64,000 bases of DNA from Deinococcus seoulensis. GTDB taxonomy: Bacteria > Deinococcota > Deinococci > Deinococcales > Deinococcaceae. A model generated the notes under the pieces. That model worked only from the letters and a program-made list of their open reading frames with translations, had not been told where the DNA came from and did not search any database. The stretch covers positions 80,670 to 144,669 of the forward strand of contig NZ_BMQM01000009.1 in assembly GCF_014648115.1 (NCBI RefSeq). The letters run 5' to 3'. Of the stretch, positions 34,887-46,385 are shown in pieces (positions within the stretch are counted from its first letter, which is position 1; every line of letters starts with the position of its first letter). The position numbers and the translations under genes are program-made.

Positions 34887-36142
34887 GGCCTGCCCACCCG
34901 TTCGCCCGGCGCCGCTTCACCCTGCGCGGCGCTGGGGTGCGTGGCGCCGCGCAGGCGGGCGGCGAACCACGCGGCCTGCCCGTCCAGTTCGGCGGCCGTC
35001 TCGCCCAGCAGCATCAGGCCGGCGCGGTCGGTGCCGCCCCAGGGGGCCGCGTGCGAGATCAGCATCGGCACGGCGCGGCCCTCCTGCCAGCCTTCGAGCA
35101 GCACGCCGCTGAGGGTGTCGGGCGCGCAGGTGCTGGTCAGGATCTCCAGCCGCGCCTGAAGCCCGTGCGCCCGCAGGGCCGGTCCCAGCAGCGCAGCCAG
35201 CGTTCCGCCGGTCAGGCGGGGATTCACCTCGGCCACCAGCAGGGGCGCCCCCGCGCCGGGGTCCATCAGGTCCACGCCCAGCACGCCCCGGAATCCCCGC
35301 GCGGCGCAGGCGAGCGCCACTTCCGCTCCCAGCGCGGCGCACCCGGCCTCACGCGCCAGCGGGCGGAGCTCCACACCGCTGAAACGCGCGCCGACCAGCC
35401 GCTGCACCGTCACGCCCAGCACGGTCACGTCGCCCGGACCGCGCACCGCCACCTGCACGCTCGGACTGGATTCCAGATGCAACCGGGTTTCCAGTACCAG
35501 CGGCGCGCCCGCCGGGTAGCGCGCGGCAGCCTCGGCAGCCTCCTGCGGGTCCGCGCAGAAGACCACGTCCGCCCCGCCACCCGTGGGCGCGAAACTGGCC
35601 TTCACGACCACCGCGCCGCCCAGCTCGGCGGCGACCGCGCGCACGGCGTCCGGTTCGTTGGGCGTCACCCGGCGCGGCGGCAGGCAGGCCGTCAGCGCCG
35701 AGAGCCGCGCCTTGTCCGCCAGTTCCGTCAGCAGGTCCGGCGGCAGCGCCGCGTCACGCGCTGCCAGGTCTGCCGGATGCTGAGGGAACATCGTCACCAG
35801 CGGCCCGAACTCGCCGCGCAGGGTCCGCAGCGCCTCCCGGTACGACGCGCGGTCCCGGTACGTCACGACCCGCGCCGGCAACTCGAAACCCACCTGCCGG
35901 AACAACCGGGCCTGTTGCGGCGTCCACGCGCTCTCGTGCGCGGCCAGTCCCAGCCCGCCCATCAGCTGGTTCGTGCCGCCCAGTCCCAGATCGGTGTGCA
36001 GGTCGCTGCGACCGAACAGCGGATTCTCGAACGGCAACCGGTACGTGACCGCGCCCCCCGGCAGCACGTCTGCCGGACGCAGCGACAGGGACGGACGGAA
36101 CGGGCGGCGCGCGGCAGGGAACGGCGAAACAGGGTGCGTCAA
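34883..36142 (-). CDS. ATP-grasp carboxylate-amine ligase-like protein
   Basis: 419 residues. The central and C-terminal parts show the ATP-grasp fold: AVVVKASFAPTGGGADVVF as the nucleotide lysine and glycine-rich loop, LVLETRLHLES, and GVLGVDLMDPG followed by LLVAEVNPRLTGGTLAALLG, which holds the Mg-binding Glu/Asn-Pro-Arg. The N-terminal 140 residues match no family I know (GGTNQLMGGLGLAAHESAW). The start is a TTG at 36142 with GGGAG 8 nt upstream. The substrate is unknown; the linked exporter suggests a peptide-like or amino-acid conjugate that leaves the cell. Too short and differently organised for carbamoyl phosphate synthase or biotin carboxylase. Confidence 0.75.
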   Translation of the reverse strand: MTHPVSPFPAARRPFRPSLSLRPADVLPGGAVTYRLPFENPLFGRSDLHTDLGLGGTNQLMGGLGLAAHESAWTPQQARLFRQVGFELPARVVTYRDRASYREALRTLRGEFGPLVTMFPQHPADLAARDAALPPDLLTELADKARLSALTACLPPRRVTPNEPDAVRAVAAELGGAVVVKASFAPTGGGADVVFCADPQEAAEAAARYPAGAPLVLETRLHLESSPSVQVAVRGPGDVTVLGVTVQRLVGARFSGVELRPLAREAGCAALGAEVALACAARGFRGVLGVDLMDPGAGAPLLVAEVNPRLTGGTLAALLGPALRAHGLQARLEILTSTCAPDTLSGVLLEGWQEGRAVPMLISHAAPWGGTDRAGLMLLGETAAELDGQAAWFAARLRGATHPSAAQGEAAPGERVGRP

Positions 36143-36355
36143 GACATCACTCCCGGAAGGTAGCTGGGGCGGAGGCGCGCGGGTCAGTCAGCCCGCCCGG
36201 GCCTGGGCCCGACCGGACTCGGACACGACGGAACGTGAACGGAACTGCGTGCAGTATTCCCGTCCGCTCCCCGACTGTCGAGCAGAAATGACCATCCGCG
36301 CCCACAGCCCACGTTGTCCGGCCAGTCGCTTCCGGCCACCCTCATCCTGCTGCTG

Positions 36356-36901
36356 TCAGGCCGGGCTGTTCCCGCCCGTGCCGCCCTCGTGTGTGTCGCC
36401 CTCGTTGGGTTCGCTTTCCTGCGGGTCGCTGCCTCCGGCGAGGCCGGGCAGGTCGCCGCCGGTGAAGCGTTTGGTGAGCCACCGGTCGAAGCGGGCCATG
36501 TTGTTCGCCTGCCGCTCGAAGGCGGCGTTGATGGCGCGCAGGCGGGTGTGCAGCGCTTTCAGGCGCGTGTCGTCGAGGGGAATGTCGGCGCGGGTCCAGT
36601 CGCGGCGGTAGTGGCCGTGGATGTCGTGCGTGGCGCGGCGCAGGATGACCATGTCCCGCGCCTCCTCCAGGGTCATGCCGAGGGCGCGCAGGTCGATCAG
36701 GTCGCGCAGGAGCCGCAGCGAGTACGGGCCGTACAGCGCCCGGCCGGATGCGGTCACCTGATCGGGTGTCAGGAGGTGCAGTTCGGCGTAGTGCATGACG
36801 GTGCGGCGGGTGACACCGGCCTCGCGGGCCAGTTCGGCGGTCGTGTAGAAGGTCGGGGCGGGTTGGGGCGCGGCGGGCTGGGTTGGGGCTGGGTCGGTCA
36901 C
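36356..36901 (-). CDS. MerR family transcriptional regulator
   Basis: 181 residues. The N-terminal MerR HTH and wing are clear (FYTTAELAREAGVTRRTVMH, YGPYSLRLLRDLIDLRALGM), followed by a helical dimerisation region and an acidic Gly-rich tail. No cysteine cluster is present in the C-terminal part, so it is not a metal sensor. Its ATG overlaps the stop of the oxidoreductase gene (ATGA), so it is cotranscribed behind the operator at 37938. MerR proteins such as LiuR control acyl-CoA catabolism in other bacteria, and the acyl-CoA genes next door carry the same palindrome; the link is inference. Confidence 0.85.
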   Translation of the reverse strand: MTDPAPTQPAAPQPAPTFYTTAELAREAGVTRRTVMHYAELHLLTPDQVTASGRALYGPYSLRLLRDLIDLRALGMTLEEARDMVILRRATHDIHGHYRRDWTRADIPLDDTRLKALHTRLRAINAAFERQANNMARFDRWLTKRFTGGDLPGLAGGSDPQESEPNEGDTHEGGTGGNSPA

Positions 36902-37872
36902 GGCGTGATGATCACTTTACCGGTCACTCGGCGTTCCAGCAGGTCGCGCATGGCGCGCGGGCCGTCCTCCAGGGAGTAGCGTTCGCTGACCAGGGGGCGC
37001 ACCGTGCCGTCCATGACCCATCCGGCCAGCCGGGCGAGGTTGCGGGCGTTTCCGGCGGGGTCGCGGCGCGCGAACTCGCCCCAGAACACACCCACGACCG
37101 ACGCGCCCTTCAGGAGCGGCAGGTTCAGCGGCAGGCGCGGAATCTCGCCGCCCGCGAAGCCGATCACGAGGTACCGGCCGCCCCACGCGATGCTGCGGAA
37201 GGCACTCTCGGCCCAGCGGTCACCGACGGGGTCGAGGATCACGTCCACGCCCTGTTTGCCGGTCAATGCTTTCAGGGCGTCTTTCAGGTCGGCCTGTTCG
37301 TAGTTGATGACCTCGTCCGCGCCGTGCTGGCGGGCCAGTTCGAGTTTCTCGTCGGTGCTGGCGGCGGCGATCACGCGCGCGCCGAGCGCCTTGCCGATCA
37401 TGATGGCGGCCAGTCCCACGCCCCCGGCGGCCCCCAGGACCAGCAGCGTCTCACCGGCTTTCACCTGCCCACGGTCGATCAGGGCGTGCATGACCGTCCC
37501 GTACGCCAGGGGCAGCGTGGCGGCCACGCCGAGGTCCATGCCGTCCGGCAGGGGCATGACGGCGGCGGCCGGGGCGTTCAGGTGCGTGGCGAACGCGCCG
37601 GTGCCCGTGAACGCCGCGACCCGCTGGCCCACGCTCAGGCCGCGCACGCCCTCACCGACGGCGGTGATGACCCCGGCGGCCTCCGCGCCCGGCGTGAACG
37701 GCAGCGGCGGGCGCACCTGATACTGGCCCATGACCATCAGCGCGTCCGGGTAGTTCACCCCGGCGGCGTGCACCTCGATGGTCACCTCGCCGGGCGCGGG
37801 GGCGGGGGTGGGCGTGTCGAGGACGGTCAGGGTTTCGGGCTGGTCGAAGGCGGTGCAGGTCAGGGCGCGCAT
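36898..37872 (-). CDS. NADPH:quinone oxidoreductase family protein (MDR, zinc-free)
   Basis: 324 residues of the quinone oxidoreductase branch of the medium-chain dehydrogenases. The N-terminal GroES-like domain contains GVNYPDALMVMGQYQ and FTPGAEAAGVI, the nucleotide site is VLGAAGGVGLAAI near 145, and the catalytic zinc cysteines are absent. The start at 37872 has GGAGG 7 nt upstream; the frame continues up to 37926 but without that site. Divergent from an acyl-CoA dehydrogenase and sharing its operator region, it may reduce an enoyl or quinone intermediate. Confidence 0.88.
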   Translation of the reverse strand: MRALTCTAFDQPETLTVLDTPTPAPAPGEVTIEVHAAGVNYPDALMVMGQYQVRPPLPFTPGAEAAGVITAVGEGVRGLSVGQRVAAFTGTGAFATHLNAPAAAVMPLPDGMDLGVAATLPLAYGTVMHALIDRGQVKAGETLLVLGAAGGVGLAAIMIGKALGARVIAAASTDEKLELARQHGADEVINYEQADLKDALKALTGKQGVDVILDPVGDRWAESAFRSIAWGGRYLVIGFAGGEIPRLPLNLPLLKGASVVGVFWGEFARRDPAGNARNLARLAGWVMDGTVRPLVSERYSLEDGPRAMRDLLERRVTGKVIITP

Positions 37873-37924
37873 GGGGGTTCCTCCAGGGGAAAGGGGCTTG
37901 GGGGTGGGTTGAGGCTGTGCGTCC

Positions 37925-37985
37925 ATCTTAAGCCAACTTGACGCACACGTTCAAAGTTGACGTGCACGTTCACGGTCGGTAGGCT
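37925..37985. promoter_or_regulatory. Divergent promoters with two 17-bp palindromes (MerR-type operators)
   Basis: TTGACGCACACGTTCAA (37938-37954) and TTGACGTGCACGTTCAC (37957-37973) lie side by side, 19 bp apart. Rightward, TTGACG (37957-37962) and TAGGCT (37980-37985) are 17 bp apart and would serve the acyl-CoA dehydrogenase. Leftward, TTGAAC (37954-37949) and TAAGAT (37930-37925) are 18 bp apart and would serve the oxidoreductase-merR pair. Each palindrome therefore supplies a -35 box. A third copy lies at 40008. Confidence 0.8.
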
Positions 37986-38076
37986 CTGGGTATCCACAGA
38001 CGCGCGGGGCAGCCCCGACCGGCGGAGCCCGCCCGCCCCACCTTCCACCCTTCCCTGTACCCGAGGAGCGACCCGC

Positions 38077-39873
<1,797 letters not shown>

Positions 39874-40007
39874 CGGCCACTCGCTTCGCTGCGCGCCCTG
39901 CACCCGGTTCCGTGCGGGTGGGAGAGGTCCGTTCCCGGCTGGGGGCGTGCCTCCGTGCCTGGGTGCGCAGCCGACCCCGCCCGTAGAACTTCCGCGTGCG
40001 TACAAAA

Positions 40008-40037
40008 TTGACGTTCACGTAAACTTTCGATTATGCT
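40008..40037 (+). promoter_or_regulatory. Promoter of the SDR-to-phosphatase operon with third palindrome
   Basis: TTGACG (40008-40013) and TATGCT (40032-40037) are 18 bp apart. The sequence TTGACGTTCACGTAAAC (40008-40024) repeats the two palindromes near 37950, so the same regulator should bind here and cover the -35 and spacer. The leader to the SDR gene is about 85 nt. Confidence 0.8.
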
Positions 40038-40130
40038 GGGCTGGTCACCCAACCCACCCTCACCCGGCCACCCGGCCGACCCCCTCCCGGTCAGACCTCC
40101 CCGTCAGACCCACCAGTCCAAGGAGTCCAC

Positions 40131-40907
40131 ATGTCCCTGAACGACCTGTTCAACCTCAGCGGCCGCGTCGCCCTGATCACCGGCGGCAGCCGCGGCCTGG
40201 GCCTTCAGATCGCCGAGGCGCTCGGCGAGTACGGCGCCACCGTCGTCCTGACCGCCCGCAAACAGCACGAACTCGACGAGGCAAAAACCCACCTTTCAGC
40301 CCTGGGCATCACCGCGCACGTGTACGCCAACGACCTCGGCGCCTTCGACACCATCGACCCCCTCGTGGAACGCATCCACGCCGAGGTCGGCCCGATCGAC
40401 ATCCTCGTGAACAACGCCGGGGCCACCTGGGGCTCACCCACCGTGGATCACCCGCTCGAAGCGTGGATGAAGGTCATGAACGTCAACGTGAACGGCCTGT
40501 TCCTGATCACCCAGAGCGTCCTGAAACGCTGCATGCTGCCCGCCGGGAAGGGCCGCATCGTGAACGTCGCCTCGGTCGCCGGCCTCCAGGGCAACGACCC
40601 CCGCATGGCCCCCACCGTCGCGTACAACACCAGCAAGGGCGCCGTCGTGAACTTCACCCGCGCCCTGGCCGCCGAGATGGCCGACAAGGGCGTCACCGTG
40701 AACAGCATCTGCCCCGGTTACTTCCCCACCAAGATGACCAAGGGCACCCTGGCGTACGGCGAGCAGAGCATCCTGGAATCCACGCCCATGCACCGCCTCG
40801 GCACCGACCAGGACCTCAAGGGCCTTGCGCTGCTGCTGTCCAGCGACGCCAGCGCCTACATGACCGGCCAGAACATCGCCGTGGACGGCGGCGCCGGCGT
40901 CGTATGA
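40131..40907 (+). CDS. Short-chain dehydrogenase/reductase (3-hydroxyacyl-CoA or oxoacyl reductase type)
   Basis: 258 residues of classical SDR. The dinucleotide site is ITGGSRGLGLQIAEAL, followed by NNAGATWG, the catalytic Ser in NVASVAGLQG, and YNTSKGAVVNFTRALA with Tyr and Lys. The C-terminus (CPGYFPTKMT, AYMTGQNIAVDGGAGVV) is FabG-like. AAGGAG lies 8-9 nt before the ATG. It is the first gene of the operon and overlaps the MaoC gene by 4 nt (ATGA), so a dehydrogenase-hydratase pair acting on acyl-CoA is likely. Confidence 0.92.
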   Translation: MSLNDLFNLSGRVALITGGSRGLGLQIAEALGEYGATVVLTARKQHELDEAKTHLSALGITAHVYANDLGAFDTIDPLVERIHAEVGPIDILVNNAGATWGSPTVDHPLEAWMKVMNVNVNGLFLITQSVLKRCMLPAGKGRIVNVASVAGLQGNDPRMAPTVAYNTSKGAVVNFTRALAAEMADKGVTVNSICPGYFPTKMTKGTLAYGEQSILESTPMHRLGTDQDLKGLALLLSSDASAYMTGQNIAVDGGAGVV

Positions 40908-41371
40908 CCGCCCCCGCCGGAATCCGGCCGGACGAGCTGGCCGCGCACGTCGGGCAGGAAGTCGCGCTGTCCGACTGGATCACCGTCGACCAGACCCGCA
41001 TCGACGCCTTCGCGCACGCCACCGGCGACCACCAGTTCATTCACGTGGACCCTGAACGCGCCGCGCAGGGACCGTTCGGCGGGACCATCGCCCACGGCTT
41101 CCTGACCCTCTCGCTGCTGGCCGGGGAGTTCATGACCCACGGCGGCGCCCCCCACATCGACGGTGGGCGCATGACCGTCAACTACGGTCTGAACCGCGTG
41201 CGCTTCATCGCCCCCGTCCGCGCCGGGGCACGCCTGCGCAACCGCGCCGTCCTCCAGTCCGCCGAACCCGGCCAGGGCTTCGTGCAGATCACGGTCGCCA
41301 ACACCATCGAGATCGAAGGCGCCGACAAGCCCGCCTGCACCGCCGAGAGCGTCTTCCGGGTGTACCTGTGA
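40904..41371 (+). CDS. MaoC-like (R)-specific enoyl-CoA hydratase
   Basis: 155 residues with a single hot-dog domain. The hydratase 2 motif is ATGDHQFIHVDPERAAQGPF followed by GGTIAHGFLTLSLL, giving the catalytic Asp/His pair. It hydrates enoyl-CoA to 3-hydroxyacyl-CoA and fits between the acyl-CoA dehydrogenase and the SDR. Start and stop both overlap neighbours by 4 nt. Confidence 0.92.
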   Translation: MTAPAGIRPDELAAHVGQEVALSDWITVDQTRIDAFAHATGDHQFIHVDPERAAQGPFGGTIAHGFLTLSLLAGEFMTHGGAPHIDGGRMTVNYGLNRVRFIAPVRAGARLRNRAVLQSAEPGQGFVQITVANTIEIEGADKPACTAESVFRVYL

Positions 41372-41793
41372 CCGGTGCTCCCGCCGACATGCTCGCCATG
41401 GCGCAGGGCGTGCTGGACGCCCAGCCGTTCAGCACCCTGGTGGGCGCCCGCGCGACCCGCTTCACGCCCGACGGGGTCGAGGTGAGCCTCGCGCTGCGGC
41501 CCGACCTGACGCAGCATCACGGCTTCGCGCACGGCGGCCTCCAGGCGACCCTGGCCGATATCACCCTGACGTTCATGGGGGCCGCCGTGCTGGGCCCCAG
41601 CGTCCTGACGAGCGAGTTCAAGATCAACTTCCTGCGGCCCGCGCAGGGCGACACCCTGATCGGGCGCGGCACGGTGCTCAGCGCCGGGAAACGGCAGGCC
41701 GTGACCCGCTGCGACATCTACGCCACGCAGGGCGGGCAGGAGAAACTGGTCGCCACGGCGCTGGGCACCATCGCCCGCGCGGACGTGCCGTGA
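41368..41793 (+). CDS. PaaI family acyl-CoA thioesterase
   Basis: 141 residues, hot-dog fold of the PaaI/YbgC type with [20 protein letters not shown], where HGG and the following acidic residue form the usual active site. It probably hydrolyses CoA thioesters that accumulate in the pathway. The GTG start overlaps the previous stop (GTGA). Confidence 0.88.
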   Translation: MTGAPADMLAMAQGVLDAQPFSTLVGARATRFTPDGVEVSLALRPDLTQHHGFAHGGLQATLADITLTFMGAAVLGPSVLTSEFKINFLRPAQGDTLIGRGTVLSAGKRQAVTRCDIYATQGGQEKLVATALGTIARADVP

Positions 41794-42130
41794 AGATCGG
41801 CGCCGTCTACACCCTGGAGCGGGGCGCAGAGGTCCTGGGCACCCTGACTGTCACGGACACCGGACCGTTCGCCGTGGACGCCACCTTCGATCCCACGCCC
41901 GCCTTCGACCCGTACCGGGTTCTGTTCGACGAGGACGCCCGCTACGCGCACCTGATCGCGCAGGACGACGACCCCGCGCTGCTGGAACAGGCCGGGGCGA
42001 TCCAGGAGAGCCTGCTGGCCCTGAACCTCGTGCTGCGCGGCGACGGGAACACCGGGTACCGCACCTTTCTGATCAGCATCGAGGGCGGCAGCGCCAGCTT
42101 CCGCCCCCTGACTCCCGAGGAGGAACCCCT

Positions 42131-42134
<4 letters not shown>
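41790..42134 (+). CDS. Conserved-looking small protein of unknown function
   Basis: 114 residues, GTG start overlapping the thioesterase stop, and its own stop overlapping the dehydrogenase start (ATGA). It is acidic, with two beta-rich blocks ([20 protein letters not shown] and [20 protein letters not shown]) and no signal peptide or membrane segment. I do not recognise it. In the levulinate pathway of Pseudomonas a small protein, LvaB, works with an APH-type kinase, and this gene is the positional counterpart; no sequence similarity can be claimed. Confidence 0.75.
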
Positions 42135-43363
<1,229 letters not shown>

Positions 43364-43369
43364 AGGCGG

Positions 43370-43582
43370 ATGAAGGTCAGTCTGAAGACGGTGTCCGGGG
43401 AGCGGGTGCTGTTTCTACCCGAGAGCCTGGGAGAGGCCTACGAGCCGGGACGCGTCGTGGAGCTGGTTCCGGTGATCGGTGGCGTGAAGGTCCGACCTGT
43501 CGGTCTCACGTTCACCGAGGCGGCAACCCGGCTGTTCACTGAGAAGTCCGATCTTCTGCAACGCCTCGGTGACGGCGAGTGA
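43370..43582 (+). CDS. Small protein of unknown function within the acyl-CoA operon
   Basis: 70 residues, start 6 bp after the dehydrogenase stop with a weak GAAGGCGG site. The sequence (MKVSLKTVSGERVLFLPESL, then a C-terminal FTEAATRLFTEKSDLLQRL) has a beta-rich start and a helical end, like some antitoxins and DNA-binding partners, but I cannot name a family. Its GC content is visibly lower than in the flanking genes, and no toxin-like gene accompanies it, so it may be an insertion. Confidence 0.6.
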   Translation: MKVSLKTVSGERVLFLPESLGEAYEPGRVVELVPVIGGVKVRPVGLTFTEAATRLFTEKSDLLQRLGDGE

Positions 43583-43602
43583 CAGGGATCAGGTACCCTG
43601 TC
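43581..43602. promoter_or_regulatory. Hairpin inside the operon after the 70-residue gene
   Basis: GACAGGG (43581-43587) and CCCTGTC (43596-43602) enclose 8 nt; no T-run follows. The 153-bp spacer before the next SDR otherwise shows only a TAGTTA box and a GAGGAG ribosome-binding site, and could hold an internal promoter. Confidence 0.4.
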
Positions 43603-43735
43603 GTCATCTGTAGTTAAACCGCGTGGGACATGAAGCCGGAAGAGGCTGTCGAGGCAGTGACCGAGCGTTACGGCTGCTCTTCACTGACCAGCAGGTTGCT
43701 GGGACATCGATTCAACAACACTGAGGAGCGAAACC

Positions 43736-44551
43736 ATGGAATTCAACGGAAAAGTGATTGTGGTGACGGGAGCGGCGTCCGGGATCGGGCTGGCGCTGGC
43801 GCAGCGGTTCGTGAAGGAGGGCGCGGTGGTCGTGGCGTCCGACCGGAACGCGGAGGTCGGCGCGCAGAAGGCGGCCGAGATGGGCGCGCGGTTCCTGCCG
43901 GCCGACATCGGGCAGGAGGCGGGCGTCAAGGGCCTGATCGACGACGTGCTGGCCAACGAGGGCCGCATCGACCTGCTGTGCTCGAACGCCGGGATCGCCA
44001 TCGGGGAAGGGCCGGAAACGAGTGACAAGCACTGGGACCTGATTCACCGCGTGAACGTGATGAGTCATGTGTGGGCGGCCCGTCACGTGCTGCCGCACAT
44101 GCTGGAGCGCGGCGAGGGGTACCTGCTGAACACGGCGTCGGCGGCGGGCCTGCTGACCGAACTGCACTCCGCGCCGTACGCCGTGACCAAGCACGCGGCG
44201 CTGGCGTTCGCGGAGTGGCTGGCGATCACGTACGGTGACCGGGGCATCAAGGTCGCCGCGCTGTGCCCGGAGGGCGTGTGGACGCCCATGATCCAGAACG
44301 CGCCGCTGCTTCAGCAGACCGCGATCACCACCGACGAACTGGTCGAGAAGACCCTGGAAGTCCTGCGCGCCGACGGCTTCCTGGTGACCACGCACCCGAG
44401 CACCCTGAAGTCCTTCCAGAACAAGGCGAACAACTACGAGGAGTGGATAAGCAAGATGCGCCACCTGCGCGGCAAGGCCATGAAGCTGCTGGAGGGTCAG
44501 GCGTTCGCGGCGCAACCCGACGCGGGCCACCCGGAGGAGTCGCGGGCGTGA
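43736..44551 (+). CDS. Short-chain dehydrogenase/reductase (LvaD-like position)
   Basis: 271 residues of SDR with VTGAASGIGLALAQRF, SNAGIAIGEG, a serine in NTASAAGLLTELHSAPYAVT and the catalytic YAVTKHA. A C-terminal extension (SKMRHLRGKAMKLLEGQ) is longer than in FabG. GAGGAG precedes the ATG by 7 nt. The stop overlaps the kinase start (GTGA). SDRs beside ACAD10/11-like genes act on hydroxyacyl-CoA intermediates in the levulinate pathway; that role is inferred here. Confidence 0.9.
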   Translation: MEFNGKVIVVTGAASGIGLALAQRFVKEGAVVVASDRNAEVGAQKAAEMGARFLPADIGQEAGVKGLIDDVLANEGRIDLLCSNAGIAIGEGPETSDKHWDLIHRVNVMSHVWAARHVLPHMLERGEGYLLNTASAAGLLTELHSAPYAVTKHAALAFAEWLAITYGDRGIKVAALCPEGVWTPMIQNAPLLQQTAITTDELVEKTLEVLRADGFLVTTHPSTLKSFQNKANNYEEWISKMRHLRGKAMKLLEGQAFAAQPDAGHPEESRA

Positions 44552-45690
44552 CCCGACCCGAGACGGCCCCGGTCCGGCCGGGCGAGGAACTGCCGCTGGA
44601 CGCGCTGCGTGAAGCCATGCGCGGACACGTGTCGGGCGACGTGGACGACCTGAGTGTCGAGCAGTTCCCCGGCGGGTTCTCGAACCTGACGTACCTCGTG
44701 CGGGCGGGCGATCCGGCGCGGGGCGGGCAGGAGTACGTGCTGCGCCGCGCGCCGCTGGGGCCGGTCCCGAAGGGTGCGCACGACATGACCCGTGAGGCGC
44801 ACCTGCTGGAGAAGATTCACCCGGTCCTGCCGGTCGCGCCCCGCCCGGCGCTGATCGTGGAGGACCCGGCCGTGATCGGCTCGCCGTTCTACCTGATGGA
44901 ACGCCGCCACGGCACGGTGGTCCGCACGCGCCTGCCGGCCGAGTACCGGGACCTTCCGGATGCGGCGCGGCGCATGTCCGGCGCACTGGCCGATACCCTG
45001 GCGGACCTGCACGCGGTGGATATCGACGCGGCGGGCCTGCGCGAGATCGGCAAGCCCGAGGGCTTCAACGCGCGGCAGGTGGCAGGCTGGGCCGGGCGCT
45101 GGCGGCGCGCACGCGAGGCGCTGCGGGACACGGGTGACCTGCCCTCCCAGGCGGACCTGCGCGACGAACTGGTAATCGCGTGGCTGGAGGCGCACACGCC
45201 GCCCGAGAGCGCACACACGCTGGTGCACAACGATTTCAAGCTGGACAACCTGATCCTGGACCCGGCCGATCCGGGCCGCGTGACGGCGCTGCTGGACTGG
45301 GAGATGACCACCGTGGGCGACCCGTTGGTGGACTTGGGCCTGACCCTGACCTACTGGACCATGCCCGAGATGCCCGGCGGGGCGCCCAACGAGGTCGGCG
45401 CGGCCTCGCCCGGCTTCCTGGGCCGCGACGAACTGGTCGCCCGCTACGCGGCGCGCGCCGCTCGTCACGTGACGAGCGACCCCCAGGCGCACCTCGCGGC
45501 GCTGGAACGGGCGCTGCCGTGGTACGAGGTGCTGGGGCACTTCAAACTCGCGGTGATCGTCATCCAGATCTTCGCGCGCTACCGCGCCGGGCAGACCAGC
45601 GACCCGCGTTTCGCCCCGCTGGCCGGTCAGGCCGAGTGGCTGATCCGCGAGGCGTGGCGGCGCATCGGGGAGCAGGATGCCCCCGCATGA
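44548..45690 (+). CDS. APH-type phosphotransferase (4-hydroxyacyl-CoA kinase-like)
   Basis: 380 residues, GTG start overlapping the SDR stop. Aminoglycoside-phosphotransferase-like kinase fold: QFPGGFSNLTYLV for ATP binding, YVLRRAPLGPVPKGAHDMTR, FYLMERRHGTVVR, the catalytic loop LVHNDFKLDNLILD and the metal site LLDWEMTTVGDPLVDLG. It resembles the kinase half of ACAD10/11 and LvaA, which phosphorylate the 4-hydroxyl of acyl-CoA. Antibiotic resistance is unlikely in this catabolic setting. Confidence 0.9.
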   Translation: MTRPETAPVRPGEELPLDALREAMRGHVSGDVDDLSVEQFPGGFSNLTYLVRAGDPARGGQEYVLRRAPLGPVPKGAHDMTREAHLLEKIHPVLPVAPRPALIVEDPAVIGSPFYLMERRHGTVVRTRLPAEYRDLPDAARRMSGALADTLADLHAVDIDAAGLREIGKPEGFNARQVAGWAGRWRRAREALRDTGDLPSQADLRDELVIAWLEAHTPPESAHTLVHNDFKLDNLILDPADPGRVTALLDWEMTTVGDPLVDLGLTLTYWTMPEMPGGAPNEVGAASPGFLGRDELVARYAARAARHVTSDPQAHLAALERALPWYEVLGHFKLAVIVIQIFARYRAGQTSDPRFAPLAGQAEWLIREAWRRIGEQDAPA

Positions 45691-46382
45691 GTGAACTGAT
45701 CCTGATCCGCCACGGACAGGCCACGCCGTTCGAGGCCGACACCGACCGCCTCTCGCCGCTGGGCGAGCAGCAGGCCTGGACAGTCGGCGCGGCCCTGCAC
45801 GCGGCGGGCGTGCGCCCCACACACGTCCTGCACGGCCCGCTCGTGCGGCAGCGGCGCAGCGCGCAGCTGGCCCACCAGCCCGGCTGGCCCGACCCGACCC
45901 TGGACGCCAGACTGGCGGAATTCGACGGGGACGGATTGGTCGGTCACCTCGCGCCCATCCTGGCAGAGCGTGACCCGGCCTTCGCGGCGCTGGTGGCCGA
46001 CCTGGCCGCGCAGACCGGCGGCCCGGAACGCAACCGCGCCTTCCAGAAATACCTCGAAGCCCTGGCCGCCGCGTGGCAGGCCGGAACCCTCACGGACAGC
46101 CGGGTCGAACCGTGGGCCGCATTCCGTGCGCGCGTGCGGGCGGCGCTGGCCGACGTGCTGCGCCAGGGCGGCGGCTCGACCGTGCTGGCCTTCACCAGCG
46201 GCGGCGTGATCGGCCTGACCGTCGCCCTCGCCCTGGACGCCCCGGACGCCTCCGCGCTGGCCCTGAACTGGCGCGTGAAGAACGCCTCGGTCACGCGGCT
46301 GACCTTCGGCGGTGGGCGCGTCAGTCTCGATTCCTTCAACGAGACGCACCACCTGCCGCCCGAGCTGATCTCCTGGCGCTGA
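45687..46382 (+). CDS. Histidine phosphatase superfamily protein
   Basis: 231 residues of the phosphoglycerate-mutase-like fold. LILIRHGQATPFEADTDRL gives the catalytic His9 and Arg; a second histidine occurs in the C-terminal half (ETHHLPPELI), although the usual block around TSGGVIGLT lacks the GH motif. The ATG overlaps the kinase stop (ATGA). A phosphatase beside a kinase that makes phosphorylated acyl-CoA could recycle dead-end intermediates. It is the last gene of the operon and converges on the next gene with 3 bp between them. Confidence 0.88.
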   Translation: MSELILIRHGQATPFEADTDRLSPLGEQQAWTVGAALHAAGVRPTHVLHGPLVRQRRSAQLAHQPGWPDPTLDARLAEFDGDGLVGHLAPILAERDPAFAALVADLAAQTGGPERNRAFQKYLEALAAAWQAGTLTDSRVEPWAAFRARVRAALADVLRQGGGSTVLAFTSGGVIGLTVALALDAPDASALALNWRVKNASVTRLTFGGGRVSLDSFNETHHLPPELISWR

Positions 46383-46385
46383 AGC

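Noticed and set aside
36143..36355. Small gene or RNA between the merR and ATP-grasp genes
   Set aside because: No start with a ribosome-binding site, no conserved frame and no convincing hairpin.
43630..44025. 131-codon frame starting in the spacer before the second SDR
   Set aside because: Only the first 35 codons precede the SDR; the rest is the SDR read out of frame, and there is no ribosome-binding site.
44548..45690. Aminoglycoside resistance gene
   Set aside because: The fold is APH-like, but the operon is catabolic and the sequence resembles the kinase half of ACAD10/11.
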